Origin: Streptomyces sp. NBC_00659
Lineage (GTDB): Bacteria; Actinomycetota; Actinomycetes; Streptomycetales; Streptomycetaceae
Assembly: GCF_036226925.1 (NCBI RefSeq)
Contig: NZ_CP109031.1
Span: 5,952,001-6,016,000 of the forward strand
DNA: 64,000 bases
Direction: 5' to 3'
The notes beneath the pieces were generated by a model. The model saw nothing but the letters and a program-made list of their open reading frames with translations. It did no database searches and was not told the DNA's origin. How positions within the stretch are numbered: the first letter of the stretch is position 1; each line of letters starts with the position of its first letter. Of this stretch, positions 26,462 to 37,282 are shown in pieces. The position numbers were made by a program, and so were the translations under genes.

Positions 26462-26503
26462 GAAGCGCCCGGCGGGCCGCAGATGCGGTCCGCCGGGCGC
26501 TTC
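26462..26503 (-). terminator. Terminator of accA2
   Basis: The 19-bp arms 26462-26480 and 26485-26503 pair with a single G-T wobble around the loop AGAT, about 50 bp after the accA2 stop. Confidence 0.8.
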
Positions 26504-26550
26504 GGACGCGATGACGGGCACGTCACCCGTTCGTGCTGCTCAGCTGCTGA

Positions 26551-28323
<1,773 letters not shown>

Positions 28324-28356
28324 GATGGCTCCCTCCTTGAAAACAAGCCGAGTTTA

Positions 28357-28388
28357 GGGACAGCCAACACGACGTTTCGAGCTGTCCC
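28357..28388. promoter_or_regulatory. Inverted repeat in the accA2 leader
   Basis: GGGACAGC (28357-28364) and GCTGTCCC (28381-28388) are exact complements spaced by 16 bases, 34 bp before the accA2 start. This could be an operator or an mRNA hairpin. Confidence 0.4.
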
Positions 28389-28534
28389 CAGTGGTGAGCT
28401 TGCCCACACGGAGCGTGATACGAGGCTCGCCCTACCCGCGAAATCCCTTGCTGCGCCATGGCGCGCGGGAATCCCTGCCTGAACCCTAGCCCTCAGGTGT
28501 GGTCAAGGTCTCTGTGGCTCCGTGCTGCGGCCCA

Positions 28535-28580
28535 CAACGATTCTTTGTCGAGTCCCTACGAATGGCCCAACGATTCTTTG
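28535..28580. promoter_or_regulatory. Direct repeat CAACGATTCTTTG, two copies
   Basis: The 13-base sequence occurs at 28535-28547 and 28568-28580, start-to-start 33 bp, in the gap between accA2 and the membrane protein at 28670. It is AT-richer than its surroundings and could be a binding site for that gene's regulator. The remainder of 28324-28669 shows no gene. Confidence 0.5.
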
Positions 28581-28669
28581 CCCTCGACCGAACCCTTGTC
28601 CCCGGGTTTACCCGTTAGTAGCGTTCGGGATGTCTAAGACGTACTTGGGGTAACAGCACGCGGAAGTGG

Positions 28670-29338
28670 GTGGGGCCGGTGGTGCGCAGACCGCTGGTGT
28701 GGGTGGCGGCGATCGTGCTCTTCGTGGAGGCGATAGGTATCGCCCTCCTGAACTGGTTCCTCGGCGTGGTCGTCGACCGCCAGGACATGTCCATGGCTGG
28801 ACTCGACTCCGACATGATGGCGCGGTCGTCGAAGATCGGCGGTCTGGTCTTCGGTCTCTACTTCCTGGCCTGTGGCGTGTCGGCCCTGCTGGTCGCGCTC
28901 CGGCAGCGCCCCCCGGGCCTTCTCGGGCGTGTCCTGCTGATCAGCGCCGCCGTGGCGCACGCCCTGCTCGGCGCCTTCACGGTGGGCCTGGTGGGCTGGG
29001 GAGCGTTCACCTTCATGATGGTCGTGCTCGCGTTGATCGTGTTCACCCTCCTGGCGTACGACGGCCGGGAGACCGGTCCCGTCGACGCCGCGCCGGAGAC
29101 CGGCGGGACCGGTGACGGCGAGGGGGACGCGGCCGAGGAAGGGAGCGCCGGCCTCGGGGAGGGCGTCGCCGCCGGGAGTGTCGACCTGGGGAAGGGCTCC
29201 GGGGCGAAGGGTGCCGAGGCGACGAGCACAGAGGTGACGAGCGCCGACGTGACGAGCGCTGAGGGCACGAGCGCCGAGGCGAAGGGCGCCGGCGTGGAGG
29301 AGGCCGCGGTCGCGGTGTCTGCCTCCTCGGCCTCCTGA
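28670..29338 (+). CDS. Membrane protein with repetitive acidic C terminus
   Basis: The 222-residue protein has four hydrophobic segments at about residues 10-30, 57-76, 85-105 and 110-128. A cytoplasmic tail of about 90 residues rich in Gly, Ala, Glu, Ser and Thr follows. The tail contains short imperfect repeats of T-S-A-E/D (TSTEV, TSADV, TSAEG, TSAEA), which at DNA level are copies of a 15-base unit. The membrane part looks like a small actinobacterial family without known role. Translation starts at GTG 28670; two further candidate starts lie just upstream. The promoter carries the direct repeat at 28535-28580. Confidence 0.75.
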   Translation: MGPVVRRPLVWVAAIVLFVEAIGIALLNWFLGVVVDRQDMSMAGLDSDMMARSSKIGGLVFGLYFLACGVSALLVALRQRPPGLLGRVLLISAAVAHALLGAFTVGLVGWGAFTFMMVVLALIVFTLLAYDGRETGPVDAAPETGGTGDGEGDAAEEGSAGLGEGVAAGSVDLGKGSGAKGAEATSTEVTSADVTSAEGTSAEAKGAGVEEAAVAVSASSAS

Positions 29339-29430
29339 CGGGTTTCTGATCGTTCCCTCGGCCGTCCGGCCGCCCCGGGTGCAGACCTGCGGGCGACCGG
29401 GTGTCCGGGCGACGGGGGTTCAGATCTGCG

Positions 29431-29475
29431 GGTGGCCGACGGTTGAGGCATACGGGTGGCCGACGGTTGAGGCGT
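29431..29475. repeat. Direct repeat GGGTGGCCGACGGTTGAGGC
   Basis: Two 20-base copies lie side by side, in the gap between the membrane protein and maf genes. No gene was seen in 29339-29571. Confidence 0.75.
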
Positions 29476-29571
29476 GCGGGCGTCCGGGGCCTCAACCGTC
29501 CTCTGTCGTACGGACGTTCCCGGTGTGGCCGGTCGGCGGGCTGCCTGACCGGACGCTCCGGTCCGCGGTCC

Positions 29572-30192
29572 TCAGGCCTCCCGGGGTGTCCACAACTCCG
29601 TGATGCCGACGCCCAGTTCGCTGAGCAGCCGGCGCACCATCGGCAGCGAGATGCCGATGACGTTGCCGTGGTCGCCGTCGATGCCCTCGATGAAGGGCGC
29701 CGAGCGGCCGTCCAGGGTGAATGCGCCCGCCACGTGCAGGGGTTCGCCCGAGCCGACGTACGCGGCGATCTCCGCGTCCGTCGGTTCGCCGAAGCGGACC
29801 ACGGTCGAGGCGATCGCGGACTCCCACCGCTTCTGCGCCGTGTCCCAGACGCAGTGCCCCGTCTGGAGCGTGCCCGCCCGGCCGCGCATCGCCTTCCAGC
29901 GCGCGGTGGCCTCCTCGGCGTCGGCGGGCTTGCCGAGAGCCTGGCCGTCCAGGTCCAGCACGGAGTCGCAGCCGATCACGAGCGCGCCCTGGACCTCGGG
30001 CCGGGCCGCCACGACGGAGGCCTTCGCCTCGGCCAGCGCGAGGGCCAGCTCGGCGGGAGTGGGTGCGGTGACGGCGTCCTCGTCGACCCCGCTCACGATC
30101 ACCTCGGGGGCGAGTCCGGCCTGCCGCAGCAGATTGAGCCGGGCGGGGGACTGGGAGGCGAGGACGAGACGGCGGCGCGGCTGATCGGTCAT
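29572..30192 (-). CDS. maf: Maf-family nucleoside triphosphate pyrophosphatase
   Basis: The 206-residue protein begins [22 protein letters not shown], the nucleotide-binding loop of Maf proteins. It continues with [24 protein letters not shown] (catalytic Asp region), KPADAEEA and the C-terminal [13 protein letters not shown]. Maf enzymes hydrolyse non-canonical or excess nucleoside triphosphates to monophosphates; some arrest septum formation. It follows the 42-residue membrane-protein gene on the same strand and is probably cotranscribed with it. Confidence 0.93.
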   Translation of the reverse strand: MTDQPRRRLVLASQSPARLNLLRQAGLAPEVIVSGVDEDAVTAPTPAELALALAEAKASVVAARPEVQGALVIGCDSVLDLDGQALGKPADAEEATARWKAMRGRAGTLQTGHCVWDTAQKRWESAIASTVVRFGEPTDAEIAAYVGSGEPLHVAGAFTLDGRSAPFIEGIDGDHGNVIGISLPMVRRLLSELGVGITELWTPREA

Positions 30193-30244
30193 GCGATCAG
30201 GGTATCGGCGTCGATCCGCCCGTGCCTCGGCTGCCGGGCAGGCA

Positions 30245-30373
30245 TCAGCGGACGCCCACCAGGATCATCGCGACCACCATGGCCAGCGCCAGGAGAACGC
30301 CCAGGCGGCGCAACATGTCCTGCATGTCGCGGAGATCCTTGGGGGGTTCGTTCTCGGGGTCGGACCACAGCAT
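30245..30373 (-). CDS. 42-residue single-span membrane protein
   Basis: The short frame encodes [20 protein letters not shown] and then [22 protein letters not shown], that is, an acidic cytoplasmic head and one transmembrane helix at about residues 23-41. A GGGAG ribosome site precedes the ATG. It lies between the epsilon carboxylase subunit and maf on the same strand, with a 16-bp perfect palindrome 37 bp upstream. The orderly head and helix and the ribosome site support a real gene; the function is unknown. Confidence 0.7.
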   Translation of the reverse strand: MLWSDPENEPPKDLRDMQDMLRRLGVLLALAMVVAMILVGVR

Positions 30374-30409
30374 GCTCCCGATCGTGCGACGACGGGGCGG
30401 GCGGACGCC

Positions 30410-30425
30410 TGAGTACGCGTACTCA
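30410..30425. promoter_or_regulatory. 16-bp palindrome TGAGTACGCGTACTCA
   Basis: This perfect palindrome lies 37 bp upstream of the 42-residue gene and downstream of the pccE terminator, where the promoter of the small gene and maf should be. It is probably a repressor operator. Confidence 0.6.
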
Positions 30426-30502
30426 ACTTGCGCGCATCCTGTGAAAACGGCTCCCGTGCCGCCTTTGGAGGGCCAGGGCCGGGCGGCTGCCCCGGAAGCC
30501 GA

Positions 30503-30534
30503 GATCCCCCTGGGACAGGGTCCGCAGGGGGATC
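30503..30534 (-). terminator. Terminator of the pccB-pccE operon
   Basis: GATCCCCCTG (30503-30512) and CAGGGGGATC (30525-30534) pair fully, and GGAC/GTCC continue the stem inside with one bulged G. It lies 34 bp after the epsilon subunit gene. Confidence 0.8.
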
Positions 30535-30567
30535 AAGGGTCAAGGGTTCTCGTGTGCCGACGAGGGT

Positions 30568-30777
30568 CTAGCCCGGCCAGCAGCTGCGGCCCCAGGACGT
30601 CGGGCCCGGCCGCGGGAGCCGGTGCGCGGCGATGCGGGCGGGGTCGGACCAGGAGTCACGCGGCCCGGACGCGCCGGATGGGGCGGACGCCACCGCCGCG
30701 GCGCGTGCGCGGACCACCGCCAGTGCGGCGGCCAGCTCCTCCGGGGTCGGATTGCCCCGTACGACCTTGATCGTCAT
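30568..30777 (-). CDS. pccE: Acyl-CoA carboxylase epsilon subunit
   Basis: This 69-residue protein begins MTIKVVRGNPTPEELAAALAVVRARAAA, the diagnostic start of actinobacterial AccE/PccE subunits, followed by a variable Ser/Pro-rich part and RPGPTSWGRSCWPG. The small subunit stabilises the alpha-beta carboxylase complex and raises its activity. It lies 31 bp after pccB and is certainly cotranscribed with it. Confidence 0.9.
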   Translation of the reverse strand: MTIKVVRGNPTPEELAAALAVVRARAAAVASAPSGASGPRDSWSDPARIAAHRLPRPGPTSWGRSCWPG

Positions 30778-30808
30778 GTCTGCTCCCAGGATCCGGGTCT
30801 GCGGGGTT

Positions 30809-32401
30809 CTAGAGCGGGATGTTGCCGTGCTTCTTGGGGGGCAGTGATGCCCGCTTGGTGCGGAGCTGGCGCAGGCCGCGGACGAGGTGGGCGCGGGTCT
30901 GGGAGGGCATGATGACGGCGTCGATGTAGCCGCGTTCGGCTGCGGTGTAGGGGTTGAGGAGGGTGTCCTCGTACTCCTGGATGAGGCGGGCGCGGGTGGC
31001 GTCCTGGTCCTCGGCGGCCGCGATGGTGCGGCGGTGCAGGATGTTGACGGCGCCCTGGGCGCCCATGACGGCGATCTGGGCGGTGGGCCAGGCGAGGTTG
31101 AGGTCGGCGCCCAGGTGTTTGGAGCCCATGACGTCGTAGGCGCCGCCGAAGGCCTTGCGGGTGATGATGGTGATCAGCGGGACGGTGGCCTCGGCGTAGG
31201 CGTAGATGAGTTTGGCGCCGCGGCGGATGATGCCGGTGTGTTCCTGGTCGACGCCGGGGAGGAAGCCGGGCACGTCGACGAAGGTCAGGACGGGCACGTT
31301 GAAGGCGTCGCAGGTGCGCACGAAGCGGGCGGCCTTCTCGCTGGCGTCGATGTCCAGGCAGCCGGCGAACTGCATCGGCTGGTTGGCGACGATGCCGACC
31401 GGGTGGCCCTCGACGCGGCCGAAGCCGGTGAGGATGTTGGGGGCGAACAGGGCCTGGGTCTCGAAGAACTCGGCGTCGTCCAGGACGTGTTCGATGACGG
31501 TGTGCATGTCGTAGGGCTGGTTCGCGCTGTCCGGCACGATGGTGTCCAGCTCGCGGTCCTCGTCGGTGAGGGTGAGGTCCGCCTCCTCGGGGAAGACCGG
31601 GGGTTCGCTGAGGTTGTTGGACGGCAGGTAGGACAGCAGCTGTTTGACGTACTCGATGGCGTCTTTTTCGTCGCCGGCCATGTGGTGGGCCACGCCGGAG
31701 ACGGCGTTGTGGGTGCGGGCGCCGCCCAGTTCCTCGAAGCCGACGTCCTCGCCGGTGACGGTCTTGATGACGTCGGGGCCGGTGATGAACATGTGCGAGG
31801 TCTGGTCGACCATGACCGTGAAGTCGGTGATGGCGGGGGAGTAGACCGCGCCGCCCGCGCACGGGCCGACGACCAGGCTGATCTGCGGGATGACGCCGGA
31901 GGCGTGGGTGTTGCGGCGGAAGATCTCGCCGTACATGCCCAGGGCGCTGACGCCCTCCTGGATCCGGGCGCCGCCGGAGTCGTTGATGCCGATGACCGGG
32001 CAGCCGGTCTTGAGCGCGAAGTCCATCACCTTCATGATCTTCTGGCCGAAGACCTCGCCGAGGGCGCCGCCGAACACGGTGAAGTCCTGGGAGAACACCG
32101 CGACGGGGCGGCCGTCGACGGTGCCGTAGCCGGTGACCACACCGTCGCCGTAGGGGCGGTTGTGCTCCAGGCCGAAGTCGGTCGAGCGGTGCCGCGCGAA
32201 CTCGTCGAACTCGACGAAGGAGGCGTCGTCCATCAGCAGTTCGATGCGCTCACGAGCCGTCAGCTTGCCCTTGGCGTGCTGCTTTTCGACGGCGCGCTCC
32301 GAGCCGGCGTGCGTCGCTTCCTGGATGCGGCGCTGCAGATCCGCGAGCTTGCCCGCGGTGGTGTGGATGTCGGGGTGGTGCAGCTCTTCCGGCTCGGACA
32401 T
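30809..32401 (-). CDS. pccB: Propionyl/acyl-CoA carboxylase beta subunit
   Basis: This 530-residue carboxyltransferase transfers CO2 from biotin to propionyl-CoA or acetyl-CoA. The N half has [15 protein letters not shown] and [12 protein letters not shown] with the acyl-CoA oxyanion Gly-Gly. The C half has [11 protein letters not shown] and [12 protein letters not shown] for biotin, and the characteristic end [28 protein letters not shown]. Length and motifs match S. coelicolor PccB. It partners with AccA2 (26551) and PccE (30568). It is divergent from birA, so carboxylase and its biotin ligase share a promoter region. Confidence 0.94.
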   Translation of the reverse strand: MSEPEELHHPDIHTTAGKLADLQRRIQEATHAGSERAVEKQHAKGKLTARERIELLMDDASFVEFDEFARHRSTDFGLEHNRPYGDGVVTGYGTVDGRPVAVFSQDFTVFGGALGEVFGQKIMKVMDFALKTGCPVIGINDSGGARIQEGVSALGMYGEIFRRNTHASGVIPQISLVVGPCAGGAVYSPAITDFTVMVDQTSHMFITGPDVIKTVTGEDVGFEELGGARTHNAVSGVAHHMAGDEKDAIEYVKQLLSYLPSNNLSEPPVFPEEADLTLTDEDRELDTIVPDSANQPYDMHTVIEHVLDDAEFFETQALFAPNILTGFGRVEGHPVGIVANQPMQFAGCLDIDASEKAARFVRTCDAFNVPVLTFVDVPGFLPGVDQEHTGIIRRGAKLIYAYAEATVPLITIITRKAFGGAYDVMGSKHLGADLNLAWPTAQIAVMGAQGAVNILHRRTIAAAEDQDATRARLIQEYEDTLLNPYTAAERGYIDAVIMPSQTRAHLVRGLRQLRTKRASLPPKKHGNIPL

Positions 32402-32565
32402 CGGGATGCGGCTCCCTGCCTGATCTAAGGGGACGTGAGGGTGACTGCTCAGAAAACGCGGTGCTCAAAAGCGGTGCTCAGAAGGGGGGCTTGCTACTCA
32501 TCCGTAGCGTAGTGGCGTGCCTACCTATCGGCAGTGCGGCGTTTACCACACCTAGGGTGGGTTGC

Positions 32566-33435
32566 ATGACGCCGCGAGATGCAGCAGACGCGAACGACAA
32601 CCGGTGGTCCGACCTGGGCCGTCCGCCACTGAACGGGGCCGCCCTGCGCAGGGCGCTGGTCCGCGACGGCGGCCTGTGGTCCGACGTGGAGGTGGTGGAA
32701 CGGACCGGGTCGACCAACACCGACCTGGCGGGCATCGTCACGGGGGAGAAGGGGGCCGACGAGGGCGTGGTCCTCGTCGCCGAGGAACAGAACGCCGGCC
32801 GCGGCCGCCTGGACCGCCGGTGGACCGCTCCGGCCCGCTCCGGCCTCTTCTTCTCCGTGGTGCTGAAGCCCACCGGAGTCCCCGTCGAACGCTGGGGCTG
32901 GCTGCCGCTGCTCACCGGCGTGGCCACCGCGACGGCGCTCTCGCACTCCGCCGGGGTCGACACGGCACTCAAGTGGCCCAACGACCTGCTGGTCACCGTG
33001 GACGGAGAGGAACGCAAGGCCGGCGGCATCCTCGCCGAGCGCGCGGGCGCCGACGCGGTCGTCGTCGGCATCGGCGTCAACGTCTCGCTGAGCGCCGGGG
33101 AACTGCCCGTACCGGGCGCCGGATCGCTGGCACTGGCGGGCGCGACGACCACGGACCGTGACACCGTGCTGCGGGCCGTGCTGCGCTCCCTGGAGCAGTG
33201 GTACGTGCGCTGGCGGGACGCGGGCGGCGACCCCGTCGCGTCCGGCCTCCAGGAGGCGTACGCGGCCGGATGCGCGACGCTCGGGCGCACGGTGCGGGCC
33301 GAGTTGCCCGGCGGCCGGACGGTCGTCGGGGAAGCGGTGGCCCTGGACGGGGACGGGCGGCTCGTCATCGCGACCGCGGACGGCGTGCAGGAGCCGGTGG
33401 GGGCCGGGGACGTGGTGCATCTGCGGCCCGCGTGA
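32566..33435 (+). CDS. birA: Biotin-[acetyl-CoA carboxylase] ligase
   Basis: The 289-residue enzyme activates biotin with ATP and attaches it to the EAMKM Lys of the alpha subunit. TGSTNTDL near residue 47, the biotin-binding GRGRLDRRW near 85 and ALKWPNDLL near 135 are present, with a C-terminal SH3-like cap. It has no N-terminal DNA-binding domain, so it is a monofunctional ligase and not a repressor as in E. coli. ATG 32566 follows AGGGTGGG. Its position divergent from pccB fits the job. Confidence 0.94.
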   Translation: MTPRDAADANDNRWSDLGRPPLNGAALRRALVRDGGLWSDVEVVERTGSTNTDLAGIVTGEKGADEGVVLVAEEQNAGRGRLDRRWTAPARSGLFFSVVLKPTGVPVERWGWLPLLTGVATATALSHSAGVDTALKWPNDLLVTVDGEERKAGGILAERAGADAVVVGIGVNVSLSAGELPVPGAGSLALAGATTTDRDTVLRAVLRSLEQWYVRWRDAGGDPVASGLQEAYAAGCATLGRTVRAELPGGRTVVGEAVALDGDGRLVIATADGVQEPVGAGDVVHLRPA

Positions 33436-33868
33436 GGCCCCGGGCGCGGCGGGCCGCCACGACCCGAGCGCGCCCCGGCATCCTCGTCGGCCCGGTGTGC
33501 GGCGCCTTGGCCTGTCCCGACGGGCCGCGCGGGCCGGGGCGTCCGAGCCCGTCCGGCCCGCATGGTCGAACCGCCCGTCGGCGCGTCCGGGGACAGCCCG
33601 GTGGGCGCCCTGGAAATCGAGCGGGCGCGCGCCGGGGGCGAGAAGGGCGCGGTTCGGCGCGGTGGGTGGTGCGAGGGCGTGGTCCGACGTGGCGGGCGGT
33701 GCGAGGGCGTGGTCCGGTGAGGGGTGTGACGGCCTGGACCCGCGAGTGGTCCAGGCCTTCGGCACCGCCCCCGGCCTCGGTCCCGCCGTCGGGAGTGAGC
33801 CAGCGCACACCTGCCGTAGAGTTGAGCGCGGTCGAACCTGACCATGGCAGATCGGAAGGGCAGCAGGA
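33436..33868. other. Non-coding gap with a 19-base direct repeat
   Basis: No gene is convincing in these 433 bases. GGTGCGAGGGCGTGGTCCG occurs at 33667-33685 and 33697-33715, exactly 30 bp apart. Confidence 0.55.
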
Positions 33869-35290
33869 GTGACCGTCGACGACACCGGCTCCGGCACGGG
33901 CGCCCAGCCCGCCCCCGGCGGCGAGCCGGGCCGTGCCGCCGGGCCGGTCACGGACGCGGCACCCGCACGGGCCGCCGCGGACGGCGAGGCCCGGCAGGAC
34001 GCCCGTCCCGACGCCGGGACCGGCACCCGCCCGAACCACCGCCCGGACGACCGCTCGCACGCGGGAACCGGCCTCCACGGGGACGACCGCTCCGACGAGG
34101 AGAGCGAGATCCGCACGGACGACCACGGCGGCGACACCCGTCCGGACACCCGTTCCGGCACCCGTCCGGAGGTCCGGCCCGACGCACGCCACGAGGCGAC
34201 CGGCCGGGTGGACCCCCAGGCCGAGCCGGACTCGGGGGAGGATCCGCTCGCGCTGCGCCTGGAGGGGCTGATCCTCGGCGCCGAGCGGCGGTACACCCCG
34301 TTCCAGGCGGCCCGCAGCGCGGGCGTCTCCATGGAGCTGGCCTCCCGCTTCTGGCGGGCGATGGGCTTCGCGGACATCGGCCAGGCCAAGGCGCTGACCG
34401 AGGCGGACGTGCTCGCCCTGCGCCGCCTCGCCGGTCTCGTCGAGGCGGGCCTGCTGAGCGAGGCCATGGCCGTCCAGGTCGCCCGCTCCACCGGGCAGAC
34501 CACCGCCCGTCTGGCCGAATGGCAGATCGATTCCTTCCTGGAGGGCCTGACCGAGCCCCCGGAACCGGGAATGACCCGCACCGAGGTGACGTACCCCCTG
34601 ATCGAGCTGCTCCTGCCCGAGCTGGAGGAGTTCCTCGTCTACGTCTGGCGCCGCCAGCTCGCCGCGGCCACCGGCCGGGTCGTGCAGGCGGCGGACGACG
34701 AGGAGATGGTCGACCGCCGTCTCGCCGTCGGCTTCGCCGACCTGGTGGGTTTCACGCGGCTGACGCGCCGCATGGAGGAGGAGGAACTCGGCGAACTCGT
34801 CGAGGCCTTCGAGACCACCGCGGCGGACCTGGTGGCGGCCCACGGGGGCCGGCTCATCAAGACCCTCGGCGACGAGGTGCTCTACTCCGCGGACGACGCC
34901 GGTGTCGCCGCCGAGATCGCGCTGCGGCTCATCGAGACGATGGCCAACGACGAGACGATGCCGGAGCTGCGTGTCGGCATCGCCTTCGGCACGGTGACCA
35001 CCCGGATGGGCGACGTGTTCGGTACGACCGTGAACCTGGCGAGCCGCCTCACGTCGATAGCGCCGCGCGACGCCGTCCTCGTCGACGGTGCCTTCGCCGA
35101 GGAGCTGACCCGCACCGGTGACGCGCCCGCCTCCGAGGCGGCTGCCGCGGAGGCCGCGGCCGCGGCGGAGAAGGAGGGCGAGGAACCCCCCTCGTACCGC
35201 TTCGCGCTCCAGCCGATGTGGCAGCGGCCCGTCCGAGGTCTCGGCGTCATCGAGCCGTGGCTGCTGGCCCGGCGGGCCGACGAGGCGTAG
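33869..35290 (+). CDS. cya: Class III adenylate cyclase
   Basis: The 473-residue cytosolic protein makes cAMP. Residues 1-125 are a disordered Asp/Arg/Gly/Thr-rich head. A helical adenylate-cyclase regulatory region follows (RYTPFQAARSAGVSMELASRFWRAMGF...), then the catalytic domain from about 285 with metal-binding Asp in VGFADLVGFTRL, substrate Lys in GGRLIKTLGDEVLYS and FGTTVNLASRLTSIA. It corresponds to the single S. coelicolor Cya needed for spore germination and development. GTG 33869 follows AGCAGGA. The last 60 residues contain an Ala/Glu-rich insert before PVRGLGVIEPWLL. Confidence 0.93.
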   Translation: MTVDDTGSGTGAQPAPGGEPGRAAGPVTDAAPARAAADGEARQDARPDAGTGTRPNHRPDDRSHAGTGLHGDDRSDEESEIRTDDHGGDTRPDTRSGTRPEVRPDARHEATGRVDPQAEPDSGEDPLALRLEGLILGAERRYTPFQAARSAGVSMELASRFWRAMGFADIGQAKALTEADVLALRRLAGLVEAGLLSEAMAVQVARSTGQTTARLAEWQIDSFLEGLTEPPEPGMTRTEVTYPLIELLLPELEEFLVYVWRRQLAAATGRVVQAADDEEMVDRRLAVGFADLVGFTRLTRRMEEEELGELVEAFETTAADLVAAHGGRLIKTLGDEVLYSADDAGVAAEIALRLIETMANDETMPELRVGIAFGTVTTRMGDVFGTTVNLASRLTSIAPRDAVLVDGAFAEELTRTGDAPASEAAAAEAAAAAEKEGEEPPSYRFALQPMWQRPVRGLGVIEPWLLARRADEA

Positions 35291-35300
35291 CGGGTCCCGG

Positions 35301-37079
35301 TCACCGGCCGTCCTGGCCGGGTGACAGCAGCTCGTTCACGCAGATCCCCACGATCGGCACGCACACGTCCGGCGGCTGATGGGACGGCGCCTGGGCGGTC
35401 GGGGTCGGGGACGGGGTGTGCCGCGGTACCTCTGCGGGCGCCGTGGCCTTCGGTGTCGATCGCGCGGGCGGCGCTGTCGTCACGGGAGCCGTGGGGATGC
35501 CGGTGCTGCCCGGCGTCGTGGCGACGGGGGCCGCGCCGAGGGCCGCCGGGACCGTGGCGCCCGGCGTCCGGACCGACGCCGGGATCCGGCTCGTGTCCGA
35601 GGTGGGTGCCGGGCTCGTACCGCCCATCGCGGGGCTCGCCGGTGCGGCCCCGGCCCGCGTGGGCGAGGGCATGGCCGCGACGGTGGGGACGGCGTCGCCC
35701 GCGACGTCGTTGTCGGTGGCGGTCGCGACCGGCTCGGCCTCCGTGGCCCCCGCGTCCGCGTGCCCGGTCACCGGGTCCGGTGTCATCCGGGCGAGGCTCA
35801 GCACTCCCGCGGCGAGCGCGAGCCCGCCCGCGGCGAAGAGCACCCGGCGTCGGCGGGGCTTGCGGTGACGGCCCCGGACGGTACGGAGCCGGACGGGAGC
35901 GGGCTCGTCGTCGCGGGGGGTGTACGCGCGCTCGTCGCCGGGGGCGTAAGCGCGCTCGCGCACCCCGGCCGAACGCGGCGCCGGAACGATCCGTCGCCCC
36001 CGGCCGGCACCAACAGCCCCACCCGGCACCACCCTGCTGGCCCCGGCCCTGGCCCCGACCCCGGCTTCCAGCGCCTCGACTGCGGCTTCCGGTGCCTTCG
36101 CCCTGGCGCGTGTCCCTTGAGCGTCCGGTGCGACGGCGGTTTTGCGCGTCTCAGGCGCGGTTTCCGTCTTCTCGGCAGCGGCCTTGGCTTCTGTCCGCCG
36201 GGTGTCCGTCGCGGTGGTGGCCTCGCGCGTCTCGGCTCCGGCTTCCGGTGCCTTCGTCTTGGCTTGCGTTCCTTGAGCGTCCGGTGCGACGGCGGTTTTG
36301 CGCGTCTCAGGCGCGGTTTCCGTCTTCTCGGCAGCGGCCTTGGCTTCCGTCCGCCGGGTGTCCGTTGCGGTGGTGGCCTCGCGCGTCTCGGCTCCGGCTT
36401 CCGGTGCCTTCGTCCTGGCTTGCGTCCCTTGAACGCCCGGCACGACGGCGGCCTTGTGCGGCTCAGCCGCGGCCTCCGGTGCCGTCGCTGCGGCTTCCCG
36501 TGCCCCCGCCTGGGTGCCCCGTGCCTGCGTGACGGCTTCCCGCGTCTTCGCCCCGGACTCCGCCCGCTGGGCGCCTGTCGCGACGGTGGCCTTGCGCGGC
36601 TCAGCCCAGGCCTCCGCCTTCTCGGCGCCCGCCCTGACCGCGGCCCCGCGTGCCGTCGTGGCCGCCGAGGCACCGGCTCCTCGTGCTCGCGCGCCCGCTC
36701 CGGCTCCGGCGGTCGACCTCCCCGGTGAGGGGGCCCAGACCTTCGCGGCCCTGTCCGGCGTCGTCCCGGCGTTCCCCGCAGCGGTCGCTCCGCTCCGTGG
36801 GCCCGGGGCGCGCCTCCCGGTGGTCCCGGCGTCATCGGCGCCGGCTCCCCCTGTGGCGGCCGCCGGGGCGGGGGCGGACATCGCCCGGTTGAGCGGCGTG
36901 ACGCGGATCCACCCGGTGTCCGCCGACGCGGTCCCGGCCGCCGTGGAGTCGGGGCGCCGGTCGGGCGAGGTGCCGGGACCGGTGGCCCCGGACGACGCCC
37001 GCTGGGCCGGCGGTCGCGTGAGTGCGGGTCGCGGGCCCGGCCGGGTGCTGGTGGCCTGCGGTGTCTCGCGGTTCGTCAT
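35301..37079 (-). CDS. Repeat-rich single-span protein
   Basis: The 592-residue protein is of very biased composition. Residues 1-380 are Ala/Thr/Glu/Arg-rich and contain two full copies and a start of a third of a 52-residue repeat (KAPEAGAETREATTATDTRR then TEAKAAAEKTETAPETRKTA, and a linker). A basic stretch (RGRHRKPRRRR) and one transmembrane helix at about residues 416-434 follow. The outer part is Pro/Thr/Ala-rich and ends with DVCVPIVGICVNELLSPG, whose two Cys may pair. The topology is a cytoplasmic repeat domain with an external stalk. No known family is recognised. It is convergent with cya. Confidence 0.75.
   Translation of the reverse strand: MTNRETPQATSTRPGPRPALTRPPAQRASSGATGPGTSPDRRPDSTAAGTASADTGWIRVTPLNRAMSAPAPAAATGGAGADDAGTTGRRAPGPRSGATAAGNAGTTPDRAAKVWAPSPGRSTAGAGAGARARGAGASAATTARGAAVRAGAEKAEAWAEPRKATVATGAQRAESGAKTREAVTQARGTQAGAREAAATAPEAAAEPHKAAVVPGVQGTQARTKAPEAGAETREATTATDTRRTEAKAAAEKTETAPETRKTAVAPDAQGTQAKTKAPEAGAETREATTATDTRRTEAKAAAEKTETAPETRKTAVAPDAQGTRARAKAPEAAVEALEAGVGARAGASRVVPGGAVGAGRGRRIVPAPRSAGVRERAYAPGDERAYTPRDDEPAPVRLRTVRGRHRKPRRRRVLFAAGGLALAAGVLSLARMTPDPVTGHADAGATEAEPVATATDNDVAGDAVPTVAAMPSPTRAGAAPASPAMGGTSPAPTSDTSRIPASVRTPGATVPAALGAAPVATTPGSTGIPTAPVTTAPPARSTPKATAPAEVPRHTPSPTPTAQAPSHQPPDVCVPIVGICVNELLSPGQDGR
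36084..36410 (-). repeat. Tandem 156-bp coding repeat
   Basis: Units at 36084-36239 and 36240-36395 are almost identical over 156 bp (52 codons), and a third begins at 36396. The near identity at third codon positions implies recent duplication. Confidence 0.88.
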
Positions 37080-37254
37080 GGTCGTCCCTCCCCGGTGAGC
37101 CGGTGTCCCTGATGCGGTGCGGCGGTGCGCAGGTTATGCGCGGTCTGAGGGCGGAGAAACGAAGTCCGGCGACATGTCACTCGAACGAGGAGCTACGGCC
37201 CGAGGGGGCGGGTTTCGCCGGACGGCGCCTGCTGCGATGATCGGAGCATCGATT

Positions 37255-37270
37255 GTTAACCCGCGTTAAC
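37255..37270. promoter_or_regulatory. Double GTTAAC motif upstream of the enoyl-CoA hydratase gene
   Basis: GTTAACCCGCGTTAAC lies 12 bp before the start codon; both halves are themselves palindromes. An AT-containing dyad so near the start, in this GC-rich DNA, is a likely repressor site. Confidence 0.45.
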
Positions 37271-37282
37271 CGGGAGGGTGTC

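Noticed and set aside
30887..32428. 513-codon Gly/Val/Asp-rich frame opposite pccB
   Set aside because: It is low in complexity and antisense to an unmistakable carboxyltransferase.
33436..33868. Possible small genes between birA and cya
   Set aside because: All frames are Arg/Gly/Ala-rich and overlap direct repeats; none has a ribosome site with a plausible product.
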